From contig CBFFRP010000064.1 in assembly GCA_965644295.1 (NCBI GenBank), positions 184,144 to 248,143 on the forward strand: 64,000 nucleotides of DNA. Reading direction: 5' to 3'. The notes beneath the pieces were generated by a model, which saw only the letters and a program-made list of their open reading frames with translations, searched no databases and had not been told where the DNA came from. Positions 48,778 to 59,123 of the stretch are shown here, in pieces. Origin of the DNA: Paraphysomonas bandaiensis (taxonomy: Eukaryota > Chrysophyceae). How positions within the stretch are numbered: position 1 is the first letter of the stretch; each line of letters begins with the position of its first letter. Made by a program: the position numbers and the translations under genes.

Positions 48778-49031
48778 GGCGAGTCGCTGGAAGTCTAGCT
48801 CTGAATGGGGCACCACCGTTGGCCAGTATTGGTTACCTGCGCATTACACCCTAAGAGTACTACATGTACTCTCAATCCAGAACACTTACACAGCAGTCAC
48901 TCTGCGGTATGTGGCATATAAGAAGTACCGATCTTACACCGAGATAACTTCTGCTGTATGGTACTGATACACATGATTTATATACTGTACAGTTTACCCA
49001 AAATATATTTTTACACAGCGTTAATGATGAA
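48778..49031. repeat. Dispersed repeat C, copy 1
   Basis: The first 90 nt (gtcgctggaagtctagctct, then ggggcaccaccgttggccag, then gcgcattacaccctaagag) are about 95 percent identical to 51482-51560. The rest matches more loosely, with small deletions, as far as the agcgt.aatga block. It is in the same orientation as copy 2, about 2.7 kb away. Confidence 0.8.
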
Positions 49032-49191
49032 TTCTATTGCTATGGTAACCCCCACAGTATATATATGCCATCAACTTTGCTCTCTGATACCCTACATAAC
49101 ATGACTACAGAGTACAGTATACCGTTCTGTATTTTACTCGTCATATACAATTACACGAAAATTACACACTTTGGACAAAGACATTTACGAA

Positions 49192-49542
49192 ATGAAGCTT
49201 CCTATTGACGTAGCTGTGGCAAAGCTTCTCTTTGCGGCCATCTCAATTGATGAAGACCTTCCCAAACGAGGGAATAAAAGGAAACGACGTGACGAAATTA
49301 TCACGGAAGGTGAAGTTGAGGCAACCAGCAGTGATCATGTTGAAGTCGACAGTCAATACGATATGAATCCGGGAAAAGATAAAGTTACCGTAAGTGCACA
49401 GGCTTATCAAAATTACAAGAGCTCAAGTGTAACCTATATGCGCAGTCTCATCTACCCACAGCATACAATCTCAGTAAGCCGCATTTCTTCTATAGATAAG
49501 ACAGCAGAGGTGTGCAGCTCAGTGCTAGTTATTGTACGATAA
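49192..49542 (+). CDS. Possible small nuclear-type protein, unknown
   Basis: An open frame of 116 codons with ATG at 49192 and good codon character. It has a hydrophobic N-terminal helix (DVAVAKLLFAAI), a nuclear-signal-like basic cluster (KRGNKRKRRDE), then a Glu/Asp-rich part. The frame is open slightly upstream. It lies between the two copies of dispersed repeat C and just before a frameshifted ORF, so it may belong to the same mobile element. No family is recognised. An internal donor (gtaagt near 49390) would allow a different 3' end. Confidence 0.35.
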   Translation: MKLPIDVAVAKLLFAAISIDEDLPKRGNKRKRRDEIITEGEVEATSSDHVEVDSQYDMNPGKDKVTVSAQAYQNYKSSSVTYMRSLIYPQHTISVSRISSIDKTAEVCSSVLVIVR

Positions 49543-49917
49543 GCATATGAAGTGGCGTGTATGTTACACATGACTATGATACATGAGTGCAGGTGTGTTA
49601 ACGATTGTCTATACAGCAGTATACCATGTATACTATCGTGTATACAACGTAATACGTAATTTACACAATTTCTTGGTCCAGAAGTGAGATCGCGATATAT
49701 CGCGAGTGCGTTGATTTTCATAGCATTTGAATGTTTTTTTCTCTCTCGGAAGTTGTCCGAAAATAATGACAAAAGGGGTTCAAAAAGGTCTATTTGCCAG
49801 ATCTTTCCATTTGGTCATTCATGACTCTAATTTATAGTAAATATCACCACATCTTTTGAGATCATCTTCCTGAATCATTCATCTTGCACTGTCGCCAAAG
49901 AGCTCTTTGCTTCAATA

Positions 49918-50632
49918 TGGAAGAGGTTGAAGATGGCCTGCTTTGCTTGCTATCTCAGAGTGTCTAATGGACTTTTCTGAACTTAATAGTATACAATTGC
50001 TTACGTTTTCCCATAATGGAAAACAGTTTTGTGCGTTTAATGAGATTTTTTCTTTTCTCACTGCCATTTTCAAGTCTCATGAGAATATCCCTTGCTCGGA
50101 GCCGAAACAGTTATACCAGTACCCACAAATCCTCGTCCTGATGCCGTTTCTTTCGGAGACATGACATATTTACAGTTCAGGGACGCATTGGTAAAGACCT
50201 TTGTGGAAAATCCTATAGACTTCAGGGGAAACATGTTGTCATTAGGATTTAACTCCGATAAACATTTGAATGAGTTGCAGGATCTGTGCCGTGGATTATT
50301 TCTGGCAGAATTGCACGCCAATACTCACTGGTTCGGTGGGAGACAATATTCAGAGCTTCTGGTCTTTGTAGTGTCAACACTTTCCATGTCTTATGAAAGC
50401 AATTGAGTTTGGTTATTCGGCAAGTTCATTGACTGGCACATCAGCGGAGCAGATGTTTTCCTACGCTGATCGACAATGCAAAGCAAATAGTAGGGTCCAG
50501 GCCAATATGTCCCTCAGAGGTTCATGTCAAGGTAACACTCCTAAACAACCTCTTCGACATAAGCAAAATTTCAATCAATGCGAATCTTGGTGTTCATTTC
50601 AAGTACCCCATTTCTTGCTATTATACTATTAG
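49918..50632 (+). pseudogene. Frameshifted gag-like ORF, probable retroelement remnant
   Basis: Four protein-like stretches in changing frames follow one another: about 49918-49968, 49969-50090, 50090-50395 and 50393-50632. The third holds YLQFRDALVKTF and LNELQDLCRGLFLAE. The fourth begins with AIEFGYSASSLTG. This resembles the helical capsid region of LTR-retroelement gag, but the match is by impression only. The breaks have no splice signals, so the gene is dead. No reverse transcriptase or LTR is visible nearby. Confidence 0.4.
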
Positions 50633-51476
50633 GCCTTATTCTTCATAATAATCAAGCATTACCTTTTAACAATACAAAGTGTATCTTTCATTAAACACTA
50701 AGAGATAAAGAATACAAGTAAGTTTACTACGAGTGATGCAGCAGATGATTACGTTAATTTAGTAGATGTGATGATATCTCATTTGCAAATGCTTGAAGCA
50801 GCTGTTATTGAAAACAACATCTAGCCACTATACCGTAATAATATATACCAACTATTTTTTCATTGTTGAACCGTTTCTAGTTTTATTAAGTAATATGATA
50901 ATAATTATTATATCAGCACAAAATATAATAGTGAATTTATAAATGTACTGTTATTGCGGTCGGTGAAAACTAACCAGCAAATCATGGATACAAATGAAAA
51001 ACATACGTCAAAGCAGCACATATATATCAAACATTATAAATAATATATCACACATCATGCAAGGGATATATCATCAAAAGTTCGTGCATCGCTGCAGTTC
51101 CTGTTGGAAACAACATAAACAAACAAACGCTCAAAATTTGAAGGTTTAACATTTTCACCTGATTGATAATTCTTATTCCAAAGGCCAGTAATGTGTTTCT
51201 GGAAGTGAAAAATGATGTCAAGAAAATAAATGCCAATGTAGCCTAGAGAGGCTTAGAAACACAACGCCACAGGTAAAAAGCAATAACATGCAATTACTTT
51301 TGTTAACTCATTAGGAAACCGCATATAGACCAGTTCCTGGGCCTTCATCTCTGCAGTAGTAGCCTTGCAGCGGCTACGCCCACCCTTCAATTTACTATAC
51401 GAGGTGATGTAATATATACATATAAGTTTTATATATGAAGGCTATGTATGATATTGTTATTCCACATTAGCTATCA
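50633..51476. other. AT-rich stretch, no gene seen
   Basis: It has no protein-like frame and connects the gag-like remnant with dispersed repeat C copy 2. Confidence 0.45.
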
Positions 51477-51699
51477 AGTCGCTGGAAGTCTAGCTCTGGA
51501 TGGGGCACCACCGTTGGCCAGTGTTGGCTACATGCGCATTACACCCTAAGAGCACTACTCTCAATCCAAAAACAATAACACAAGTCACTCTGCGGTATGT
51601 GATGACCTTAAACCGAGACTACTACTGATGACAAAGATACACAAGGCATATATGGGAACTAGTTTACCTAAATATATATTGATAAGAACAGCGTAATGA
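51477..51699. repeat. Dispersed repeat C, copy 2
   Basis: Direct-orientation partner of 48778-49031, somewhat shorter through internal deletions. Together the two copies flank the 49-51 kb ORF remnants, as two copies of one element or as arms of a larger one. Confidence 0.8.
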
Positions 51700-51796
51700 A
51701 CCTGCATCTGAACTCTCTCCTTCATACTCCTGTCCGGATGGATACTGTATCCAGATATGCATCATATCATCTCGTGTAGTACAGTATTACTGACGG

Positions 51797-52578
51797 TATG
51801 TATGTATGTATGTATGTACAGTATGTATGTATGTATGTATGTATGTATGTATGTATGTATGTATGTATGTATGTATGTATGTATGTATGTATGTATGTAT
51901 GTATGTATGTATGTATGTATGTATGTACAGTATGTATGTATGTATGTATGTATGTATGTATGTATGTATGTATGTATGTATGTATGTATGTATGTATGTA
52001 TGTATGTATGTATGTATGTATGTATGTATGTATGTATGTATGTATGTATGTATGTATGTATGTATGTATGTATGTACAGTATGTATGTATGTATGTACAG
52101 TATGTATGTATGTATGTATGTATGTATGTATGTATGTATGTATGTATGTATGTATGTATGTACAGTATGTATGTATGCATGTATGTATGTATGTATGTAT
52201 GTATGTATGTATGTATGTATGTATGTATGTATGTATGTATGTATGTATGTATGTATGTATGTATGTATGTATGTATGTATGTATGTATGTATGTATGTAT
52301 GTATGTATGTATGTATGTACAGTATGTATGTATGTATGTATGTATGTATGTATGTATGTATGTATGTATGTATGTATGTATGTATGTATGTATGTATGTA
52401 TGTATGTATGTATGTATGTATGTATGTATGTACAGTATGTATGTATGCATGTATGTATGTATGTATGTATGTATGTATGTATGTATGTATGTATGTATGT
52501 ATGTATGTATGTATGTAGGTAGGTAGGTAGGTAGGTAGGTAGGTAGGTAGGTAGGTAGGTAGGTAGGTAGGTAGGTAT
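51797..52578. repeat. Compound microsatellite, (ATGT)n then (AGGT)n, about 780 nt
   Basis: The (ATGT)n part runs to about 52515, with acag interruptions near 51818, 51927, 52077, 52097, 52162, 52319 and 52432. Two of these share a following tatgtatgcatg, showing internal segment duplication. It changes abruptly to about 15 units of AGGT. It ends about 160 nt before the F-box/repeat gene. Long open frames on both strands here are artefacts. Confidence 0.97.
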
Positions 52579-52735
52579 GCAGGTACGAGGTACGTATGGA
52601 TATAGAGGAAATTTCTTTTCAAATCTGCCGCATTTGGTACTGCCGTGGCTGTACTCTCTGTATGCATGTGGTAATATATCATATACGTATCAATCATCGA
52701 TGCTGTATTACCACTCCGTCAGTCGCATATAAACG

Positions 52736-54028
52736 ATGAATCAGTGTGCATATATGTCGCATATATCTGCTCTTAATGATGATGTTCTTCGTTTCATCAT
52801 CTCGATGATCCCACACACGGCTGTCCTTCCAGTGATAATGACTTGTAAGAGATTTCACGATATAGTCTACACTGATAAGAGCAGAGAGAGACTTGAGTCA
52901 AATGCATCTCACTACTGTATGACCAACTCAATGGCCTCATGGGCTCTGGCTATGGGCTGCCCACACACACTGCTATCATATAGCTGTGCACTATACGGCA
53001 GACTAGAGCAGCTGGAATACATCATAAGACATATAGATACACATATATATATACATAAAAGTAAACAGCACTTTGCATACCTATGGGGTAAGGCTGCAGA
53101 GAATGCTGCTAGAGGTGGACATTTGAATGTTCTGCAGTGGATTTGTTCACAGGACCCTCCATGTCCATGGGGTGTATGGACTTGCAATGCTGCTGCAAGA
53201 GGTGGACACTTGAATGTTCTGCAGTGGCTTCGTTCACAGAACCCGCCATGTCCATGGGGTGTATGGACTTGCAATGCTGCTGCTAGAGGTGGACATTTGA
53301 ATGTTCTGCAGTGGCTTCGTTCACAGGACCCTCCATGTCCCTGGAATGAAGACACTTGCTGTGCTGCTTCAAGAGGTGGACACTTGGATGTTCTGCAGTG
53401 GCTTCGTTCACAGGTCCCTCCATGTCTCTGGGATGAAGACACTTGCAATGCTGCTGCTAGAGGTGGATACTTGAATGTTCTGCAGTTGCTTCGTTCACAG
53501 GTCCCTCCATGTCCCTGGAATGAAGACACTTGCTGTGCTGCTGTCATAGGTGGGCACTTGAATGTTCTGCAGTGGCTTCGTTCACAGGACCCTCCATGTC
53601 CCTGGAATGAAGACACTTGCTGTGCTGCTTCAAGAGGTGGACACTTGGATGTTCTGCAGTGGCTTCGTTCACAGGACCCTCCATGTCCATGGGGTGAACG
53701 GACTTGCATCGAGGCTGCAGAATATGGACACTTGGATGTATTGCAGTGGCTTCGTTCACAGAACCCTCCATGTAAATGGGGATTATTGACTTGCAATGCT
53801 GCTGCAGAATATGGACACTTGAATGTTCTGCAGTGGCTTCGTTCACAGAACCCTCCATGTCCATGGGGTGAACGGACTTGCAATGCTGCTGCTAGAGGTG
53901 GACACTTGGATATTCTGCAGTGGCTTCGTTCACAGAACCCTCCATGTCCATTGAATATACGCGACATTTCTGCATTTAAAATATCACTTACTCAAGAATT
54001 AATAATGCGAAATCACACAATTGTGTGA
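52736..54028 (+). CDS. F-box-like protein with ten 29-residue ankyrin-like repeats
   Basis: Single exon, 430 residues. An F-box-like segment (LNDDVLRFIISMIP...VIMTCKRFHDIVY) occupies about residues 13-50. From about residue 120 there are ten near-identical 29-residue units of the form GGHLNVLQWLRSQ.PPCPW...TCNAAAR, encoded by 87-nt units that remain highly similar at the DNA level. Such degenerate ankyrin-type repeats are expanded families in several algal and stramenopile genomes and in large DNA viruses. The F-box would bind SKP1-cullin, and the repeats would choose a substrate for ubiquitination; both are inference. DNA-level sameness points to recent unit duplication or gene conversion. 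A degenerate fragment of the family lies at 13698-13812. The gene is preceded by the compound microsatellite. Confidence 0.85.
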   Translation: MNQCAYMSHISALNDDVLRFIISMIPHTAVLPVIMTCKRFHDIVYTDKSRERLESNASHYCMTNSMASWALAMGCPHTLLSYSCALYGRLEQLEYIIRHIDTHIYIHKSKQHFAYLWGKAAENAARGGHLNVLQWICSQDPPCPWGVWTCNAAARGGHLNVLQWLRSQNPPCPWGVWTCNAAARGGHLNVLQWLRSQDPPCPWNEDTCCAASRGGHLDVLQWLRSQVPPCLWDEDTCNAAARGGYLNVLQLLRSQVPPCPWNEDTCCAAVIGGHLNVLQWLRSQDPPCPWNEDTCCAASRGGHLDVLQWLRSQDPPCPWGERTCIEAAEYGHLDVLQWLRSQNPPCKWGLLTCNAAAEYGHLNVLQWLRSQNPPCPWGERTCNAAARGGHLDILQWLRSQNPPCPLNIRDISAFKISLTQELIMRNHTIV

Positions 54029-55253
54029 GTAATAATCTATCTAGTGTAATGACTGAACTATATAGTACATAGTATATAGGATGCATGTAATGTATTTTGT
54101 ACGCTATTGTGAGTGTTACATCAAGAAAGAAGTGCAATAACTACAGGACTAATTAGAATACAAAAAGAACAACAGTACTACTGGATAAATCGGCAATACA
54201 CATCTATCAGTATGGATATACAACCCGGAATTATAGGCAGTACTCTCCAATATTACTAGTCTTAAAGCTCTTATAAAATCATGTTTTCTTAACTCCTAGT
54301 TTTCTGTTCACAATGAACAAGAGGATATCATCATTTCGACCTCGTCACACATCCAACACCTAGCGTAATAATTCAACTTCCACATAAATTCTGTAGAAGC
54401 GCAAACAGACACACAAGAGATAAATGGCACTACAGAACATATATATCAAGCTACAGAACATATCAATGCCGCCGGAGCATAGCGATAAGCTCTTCGTTTT
54501 CATATTCCATAGTTTTATATCTCCCTCCATTGGGGAACGTAGCTTCGAGGGGTCCAATCCAGGTTCCAAAGAAGTTGATGTACTCTTCTTAATGACACGT
54601 TTTTCTTAATACTTAGGTAGATCCGGGTGGGTACCTAACTAATACTTGATTTAAGTCCCATACGTTATTTGCTAGCTACCTACTGAACCCAACTAGCTAC
54701 ATCATTATCACACGGTATTCAGCGCTGAATATGCTGTGAGACCCCGAGTGGGGAACTGCTGAACTAATCAATGTGGACATAGATAGAAGTGCGCGGTCGC
54801 AACACTCAGCAGCACCCACTGGGGGTCCGCACGCAGTGATTAGTTACGCTGTCAATATGGGGCAATTCCACCATATACTACACTATACACTACATATGAG
54901 TGTATACGTACACTAGGGTATGAGAAGAGTTTCAATATTGACAATTAAATTGTCTACTAATAGAGATACTTTTGAAACCACTGATCGTAAAGTCTAGACT
55001 TCACATGCAAACGAATTATAATTGCACGTATCAGTACTTCTGTGACATTTAAGAAGATTGTAAACTCTACATACTACTGCAATCTGTCGTTCATATTTCA
55101 TATTTCATATTTACATACATGAATTATAATAAACGTCTTTCAAAATCATAGATCATACGTCTAGGCCTTACTTGCTAACGAGATAAATAGTGCTTTTCTC
55201 ATACCTCATACTACTGTAATCCAACGTTCGCTCCAATACATAAAGGCCTTTTT
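54029..55253. other. Convergent spacer with an imperfect inverted repeat
   Basis: No gene is supported. At 54739-54845 there is an imperfect inverted repeat: the arms share gaccccgagtgggg/ccactgggggtc and ctgctg/cagcag, and aactaatca pairs exactly with tgattagtt. A loosely similar block at 54995-55070 and 57375-57450 (gaattataa...caTTT) shows older duplication around the hsp20 palindrome. Confidence 0.5.
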
Positions 55254-55516
55254 AATGTCGTAACATTTCAGAATATATACTATATACTATACATCATAAT
55301 TGGACTATATAAACAACTTCAATACAATGTTCACTCCAGGAGTTGCTGGATACTAGATAGCATAGCGCTATATAATGAATACATAGTATGTTCAATAAGA
55401 TGCACACAACTCTCTAAATTATTATTACCGCCACGACAGATGGTCATAGCACGAAACATACAGCACTAGAAAATATAGCAATAGTTTCAGTGCATGAAAA
55501 CACAGCCAAACACCTC

Positions 55517-55960
55517 CTACTTCTTATTAACTGTGACTGGGATTTTAGTGGCCGCAGGAGTAGGCTCAAGCTTTGGAAAAGTTACTGTTAATACTCCATT
55601 CTCAAAGGTGGCAGAAGAATTGTTCTTATCCGCAGTGGGAGGAAGTCTGATGACTCTCGTCACACTGCCATACGTCCTCTCCACTCTGTGAGAAGTACTG
55701 TTCTCGACATCATAATTTCTCTCCCGATGGCCCTTAATAATCATGCTGTTTCCCTCAACACTTATGTCTAAATCCTTCTCCTGAACACCCGGCAGATCAG
55801 CGTGAACATGATAATCATTCTCGCTCTCATTGAGATCCACACTCAGGAGAGGAGCGAGAGCCTTGTTACCCTGATCATGATCCTTGAACACAACCAAATC
55901 TCTCTCAGGTGACCATGGGAAAGGATGAAAGAAGTCGTGATGGAAGGGTTGAAGAGACAT
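55517..55960 (-). CDS. HSP20: Small heat shock protein (HSP20/alpha-crystallin), copy 1
   Basis: Intronless, 147 residues. The N-terminal arm is Phe/Pro/His-rich (HDFFHPFPWSPERDL). The alpha-crystallin domain begins with NDYHVHADLPGVQEKDLDIS and includes IIKGHRE and the RVIRLPPTAD segment, ending with FENGVLTVTFPK and a PVTVNKK tail. The class I cytosolic plant-type pattern (ADLPGV, GVLTV) is present. It is an ATP-independent chaperone that holds unfolding proteins as oligomers. It lies in the left arm of the palindrome and is transcribed away from copy 2. The two proteins differ by one residue, Asn44 here. Confidence 0.95.
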   Translation of the reverse strand: MSLQPFHHDFFHPFPWSPERDLVVFKDHDQGNKALAPLLSVDLNESENDYHVHADLPGVQEKDLDISVEGNSMIIKGHRERNYDVENSTSHRVERTYGSVTRVIRLPPTADKNNSSATFENGVLTVTFPKLEPTPAATKIPVTVNKK

Positions 55961-56527
55961 GTCCTTGTTATTAATGAAGATCGTCTATTGCGTATCGATA
56001 GCTTTGTATGATAGTCTTAATGAGATATTATGACACACATGCAGACACAACACACACACCACCCCATATTGAAGATACATACATGTGGAATTCAACTCCA
56101 TCTTCAACATTCCAGATGCGCAGCACTCAAACCGACGCCTGATACTTCAATGAAGTCCAAGATAATCAGCCAAGTTATCTTCAATATACGACGTAGTTCC
56201 TCCCACACATACAGAGTATACTACTGATATACTATATGTTCGTGTGGTATACAGCAGTGTATACTGGTATACTCTGTATGTGTGGGAGGAACTACGTCGT
56301 ATATTGAAGATAACTTGGCTGATTATCTTGGACTTCATTGAAGTATCAGGCGTCGGTTTGAGTGGTGCGCATCTGGAATGTTGAAGATGGAGTTGAATTC
56401 CACATGTATGTATCTTCAATATGGGGTGGTGTGTGTGTTGTGTCTGCATGTGTGTCATAATATCTCATTAAGACTATCATACAAAGCTATCGATACGCAA
56501 TAGACGATCTTCATTAATAACAAGGAC

Positions 56528-56971
56528 ATGTCTCTTCAACCCTTCCATCACGATTTCTTTCATCCTTTCCCATGGTCACCTGAGAGAGATCTGGTTGTGT
56601 TCAAGGATCATGATCAGGGTAACAAGGCTCTCGCTCCTCTCCTGAGTGTGGATCTCATTGAGAGCGAGAATGATTATCATGTTCACGCTGATCTGCCGGG
56701 TGTTCAGGAGAAGGATTTAGACATAAGTGTTGAGGGAAACAGCATGATTATTAAGGGCCATCGGGAGAGAAATTATGATGTCGAGAACAGTACTTCTCAC
56801 AGAGTGGAGAGGACGTATGGCAGTGTGACGAGAGTCATCAGACTTCCTCCCACTGCGGATAAGAACAATTCTTCTGCCACCTTTGAGAATGGAGTATTAA
56901 CAGTAACGTTTCCAAAGCTTGAGCCTACTCCTGCGGCCACTAAAATCCCAGTCACAGTTAATAAGAAGTAG
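56528..56971 (+). CDS. HSP20: Small heat shock protein (HSP20/alpha-crystallin), copy 2
   Basis: Intronless, 147 residues, the mirror copy of the gene at 55517-55960. It differs from it by Ile44 in place of Asn and by at least two silent bases (in codons for Asp and Thr). The two starts are 567 nt apart in a palindromic 5'-5' spacer, so both copies have nearly the same promoter. Within the arms, cttcaatgaag and gaattcaactccatcttcaa are loosely like heat-shock elements, but spacing is not canonical. Both copies look functional. Confidence 0.95.
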   Translation: MSLQPFHHDFFHPFPWSPERDLVVFKDHDQGNKALAPLLSVDLIESENDYHVHADLPGVQEKDLDISVEGNSMIIKGHRERNYDVENSTSHRVERTYGSVTRVIRLPPTADKNNSSATFENGVLTVTFPKLEPTPAATKIPVTVNKK

Positions 56972-57217
56972 GAGGTGTTTGGCTGTGTTTTCATGCACTG
57001 AAACTATTGCTATATTTTCTAATGCTGTATGTTTCGTGCTATGACCATCTGTCGTGGCGGTAATAATAATTTAGAGAGTTGTGTGCATCTTATTGAACAT
57101 ACTATGTATTCATTATATAGCGCTATGCTATCTAACTCCTGGAGTGAACATTGTATTGAAGTTGTTTATATAGTCCAATTATGATGTATAGTATATATTC
57201 TGAAATGTTACGACATT

Positions 57218-57575
57218 AGTACATATATGTACGCCATTGGTCAAAGGAAGAGGATGCATAATAATTATATCGATAGTTGCTTAACATCATACTCATACTT
57301 ACATTTGTACTGGCTATCTAGAGCATACGGTGTGTAGTTTCTAGTAGTTTGTGGGTTTTATTTCTTAATGCCTGGACTTTACTTGCAAAAGAATTATAAA
57401 TTACAATTATTAGTAGTTCTGCAACATTTAAAATATGCATACCATACATCTTATATGAACTATACAGTATACAGACTGCTGTGTTTCAACTAGACAACTA
57501 AAGTAGAAATCTGAAAGAGTAATTTATATTTATAAAGCGGAATTGAAGTGAAGCAAAATCTGTAGCTACTTGAAA
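57218..57575. other. Convergent 3'-3' spacer, no gene seen
   Basis: AT-rich sequence between hsp20 copy 2 and the amine oxidase, just beyond the palindrome end. No protein-like frame is present. Confidence 0.5.
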
Positions 57576-59123
57576 TCAAACCCTCAAGCTTTGAATTATA
57601 GTATCCGCTGTGGCCTCACCTGCCCGAATAGCCCCCTCCATATACCCGTAATAGTCCTCTGCTGTCTCGGTACTCGCCCAGAAAATAAGACTATTTTCGC
57701 TTTCGGGGAAGTTCTTATTGCTACGCAGGCAGAACGCAGCGTTCGAGTAGCCTACTGGGGATCTAAGATAAAGACCTGTTGTAATAAAAGTTCCGGGTGT
57801 GAAAGAACACGCGAAACACCCATCAGACTTGTCTTCTTCGCTCCAATTCTTTTCGTAATACGCAATTGGGTCTGGATGAGAAGCTGCAATATGCGGCGAC
57901 GAAGAATCTGAAGTTGTGCTGGGTGAGCAGTAAAGTGTGTATAACTGCTCCAGCACAGCAGAGTACCGCTCTTCTGACGTCTTCATAGAGTGGACCTTAG
58001 CTTGATTAGCAGTAATGAGTCCAACTAAAGCAGGATACCCCCCAACTGTTGAGTGGAATAAATTATGAATAGGACTCAAATCACACACGTGACGTGTTCC
58101 TGCTGCTACCTTATGTAGCCAAAACGCTGATTCGAAAACAATAATAACCTTAATACAACAACCTGGTACCATAGATGCGGCCAGAGCAAGTTTCTCTTGT
58201 GGAAGTGACGGGTTGTACTCAATTGATTGAATAGATAGGCGAGGAGACATGGCCAGTACTAGCCTCTTACATATAATTGTAACTGGCACGAGGGGAGAAG
58301 ACTGGTTCATAGAATACTTTGTGGCAGTAACTTTCAGCATGTACTCACCATCAACGACCTCTACTCGTCTCACAGTTGATGAAAATAAGGTTCGAATACT
58401 TTTTACGTTTGGTGTACATATAGCGTCCAGAAGCGCATTGGACACACTTTGCGCACCTTGCTTAAGTTTATACTTCTGCGCCCCATGCTTTCCATCTCCA
58501 AGAGCTCGAATTCCATTGCCACTAGCAATATAAAACACAAAAAATAGAAAACTGCATTGCTTTACGTCACATGCCATTATAGTTTGAATGAATACAATAA
58601 TTTCATCAACAGCATTTTGGGAGAATACATGTGTCACTATGTAGTCGTAAATACTGATGTCGAGGAAAGATGCGTCTTGCATAGCCCAGGGACACTTCAA
58701 GTCCATTGTATTACCAAGTCGATCCACAGTGTCCATAAACTTGGCCACTTCTAACTCCTCGTTCGGTGTCATTTTCGGAAATTCATACGACACCAAACTA
58801 ATGAGATTAGATAGTGTGTTGCCTCCTGTCGCAGGATAAAACTGCTCGTCCAAATCAAGCTTGTGAGTTTTGATTAAAGCAAGCAGTCTCGTGTGATCAG
58901 GTCCAATCCACTGACCGCCCACGTCAACACAAGCAGAGGAGAATAGTCCTGGCTTAATATTGCTATCAGCGAGTAGAGTGCATGTGCGTCCTCCTGGTCT
59001 ATCACGAGCCTCTACAAGAATGCCAGTAATACCACTTCCAGACTGTGATATCTGATGCAACGCCGCCAGTCCAGCGAGCCCCCCCCCTACCACACACACA
59101 TCCGCTTGAAGGTTCACTTGCAT
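57576..59123 (-). CDS. Flavin-containing amine oxidase (monoamine-oxidase family)
   Basis: Single exon, 515 residues. The FAD-binding Rossmann motif VCVVGGGLAGLAAL starts at residue 9, followed by EARDRPGGR and the GGQWIGPDHTRLL segment typical of MAO-like enzymes. The C-terminal FAD-contact region WASTETAEDYYGYMEGAI...GEATA is present. Such enzymes oxidise primary or poly-amines to aldehydes with H2O2 release. The middle is diverged and contains a hydrophobic insert near residue 190 (SFLFFVFYI). No signal peptide or C-terminal anchor is obvious, and no SKL-type peroxisomal end is seen (ends SLRV). The exact substrate is unknown. It is divergent from the ZZ-RING gene. Confidence 0.85.
   Translation of the reverse strand: MQVNLQADVCVVGGGLAGLAALHQISQSGSGITGILVEARDRPGGRTCTLLADSNIKPGLFSSACVDVGGQWIGPDHTRLLALIKTHKLDLDEQFYPATGGNTLSNLISLVSYEFPKMTPNEELEVAKFMDTVDRLGNTMDLKCPWAMQDASFLDISIYDYIVTHVFSQNAVDEIIVFIQTIMACDVKQCSFLFFVFYIASGNGIRALGDGKHGAQKYKLKQGAQSVSNALLDAICTPNVKSIRTLFSSTVRRVEVVDGEYMLKVTATKYSMNQSSPLVPVTIICKRLVLAMSPRLSIQSIEYNPSLPQEKLALAASMVPGCCIKVIIVFESAFWLHKVAAGTRHVCDLSPIHNLFHSTVGGYPALVGLITANQAKVHSMKTSEERYSAVLEQLYTLYCSPSTTSDSSSPHIAASHPDPIAYYEKNWSEEDKSDGCFACSFTPGTFITTGLYLRSPVGYSNAAFCLRSNKNFPESENSLIFWASTETAEDYYGYMEGAIRAGEATADTIIQSLRV

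Larger units (their letters stand above)
55254..57217. repeat. About 2-kb near-perfect palindrome carrying two hsp20 genes
   Basis: The left arm 55254-56221 (968 nt) is the reverse complement of the right arm 56267-57217 (951 nt), separated by a 45-nt spacer. By eye the arms differ at only a few single bases and one 11-nt insertion in the left arm near 55344. Each arm holds a full hsp20 gene, its 3' flank and its 5' flank. The near identity means very recent inverted duplication or continuing gene conversion. Confidence 0.95.

Noticed and set aside
51757-52697. Five long frames on both strands across 51.8-52.7 kb
   Set aside because: Same microsatellite artefact as at 23.3 kb.
52912-53967. 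351-codon minus-strand frame opposite the F-box/repeat gene
   Set aside because: Shadow of the 87-nt repeats (multiple of three); the plus frame has the F-box and known repeat consensus.
56030-56458. Two near-identical 65- and 103-codon frames near the palindrome centre
   Set aside because: They are mirror images within the palindrome arms in the divergent 5' region, without protein motifs; promoter sequence is more likely.
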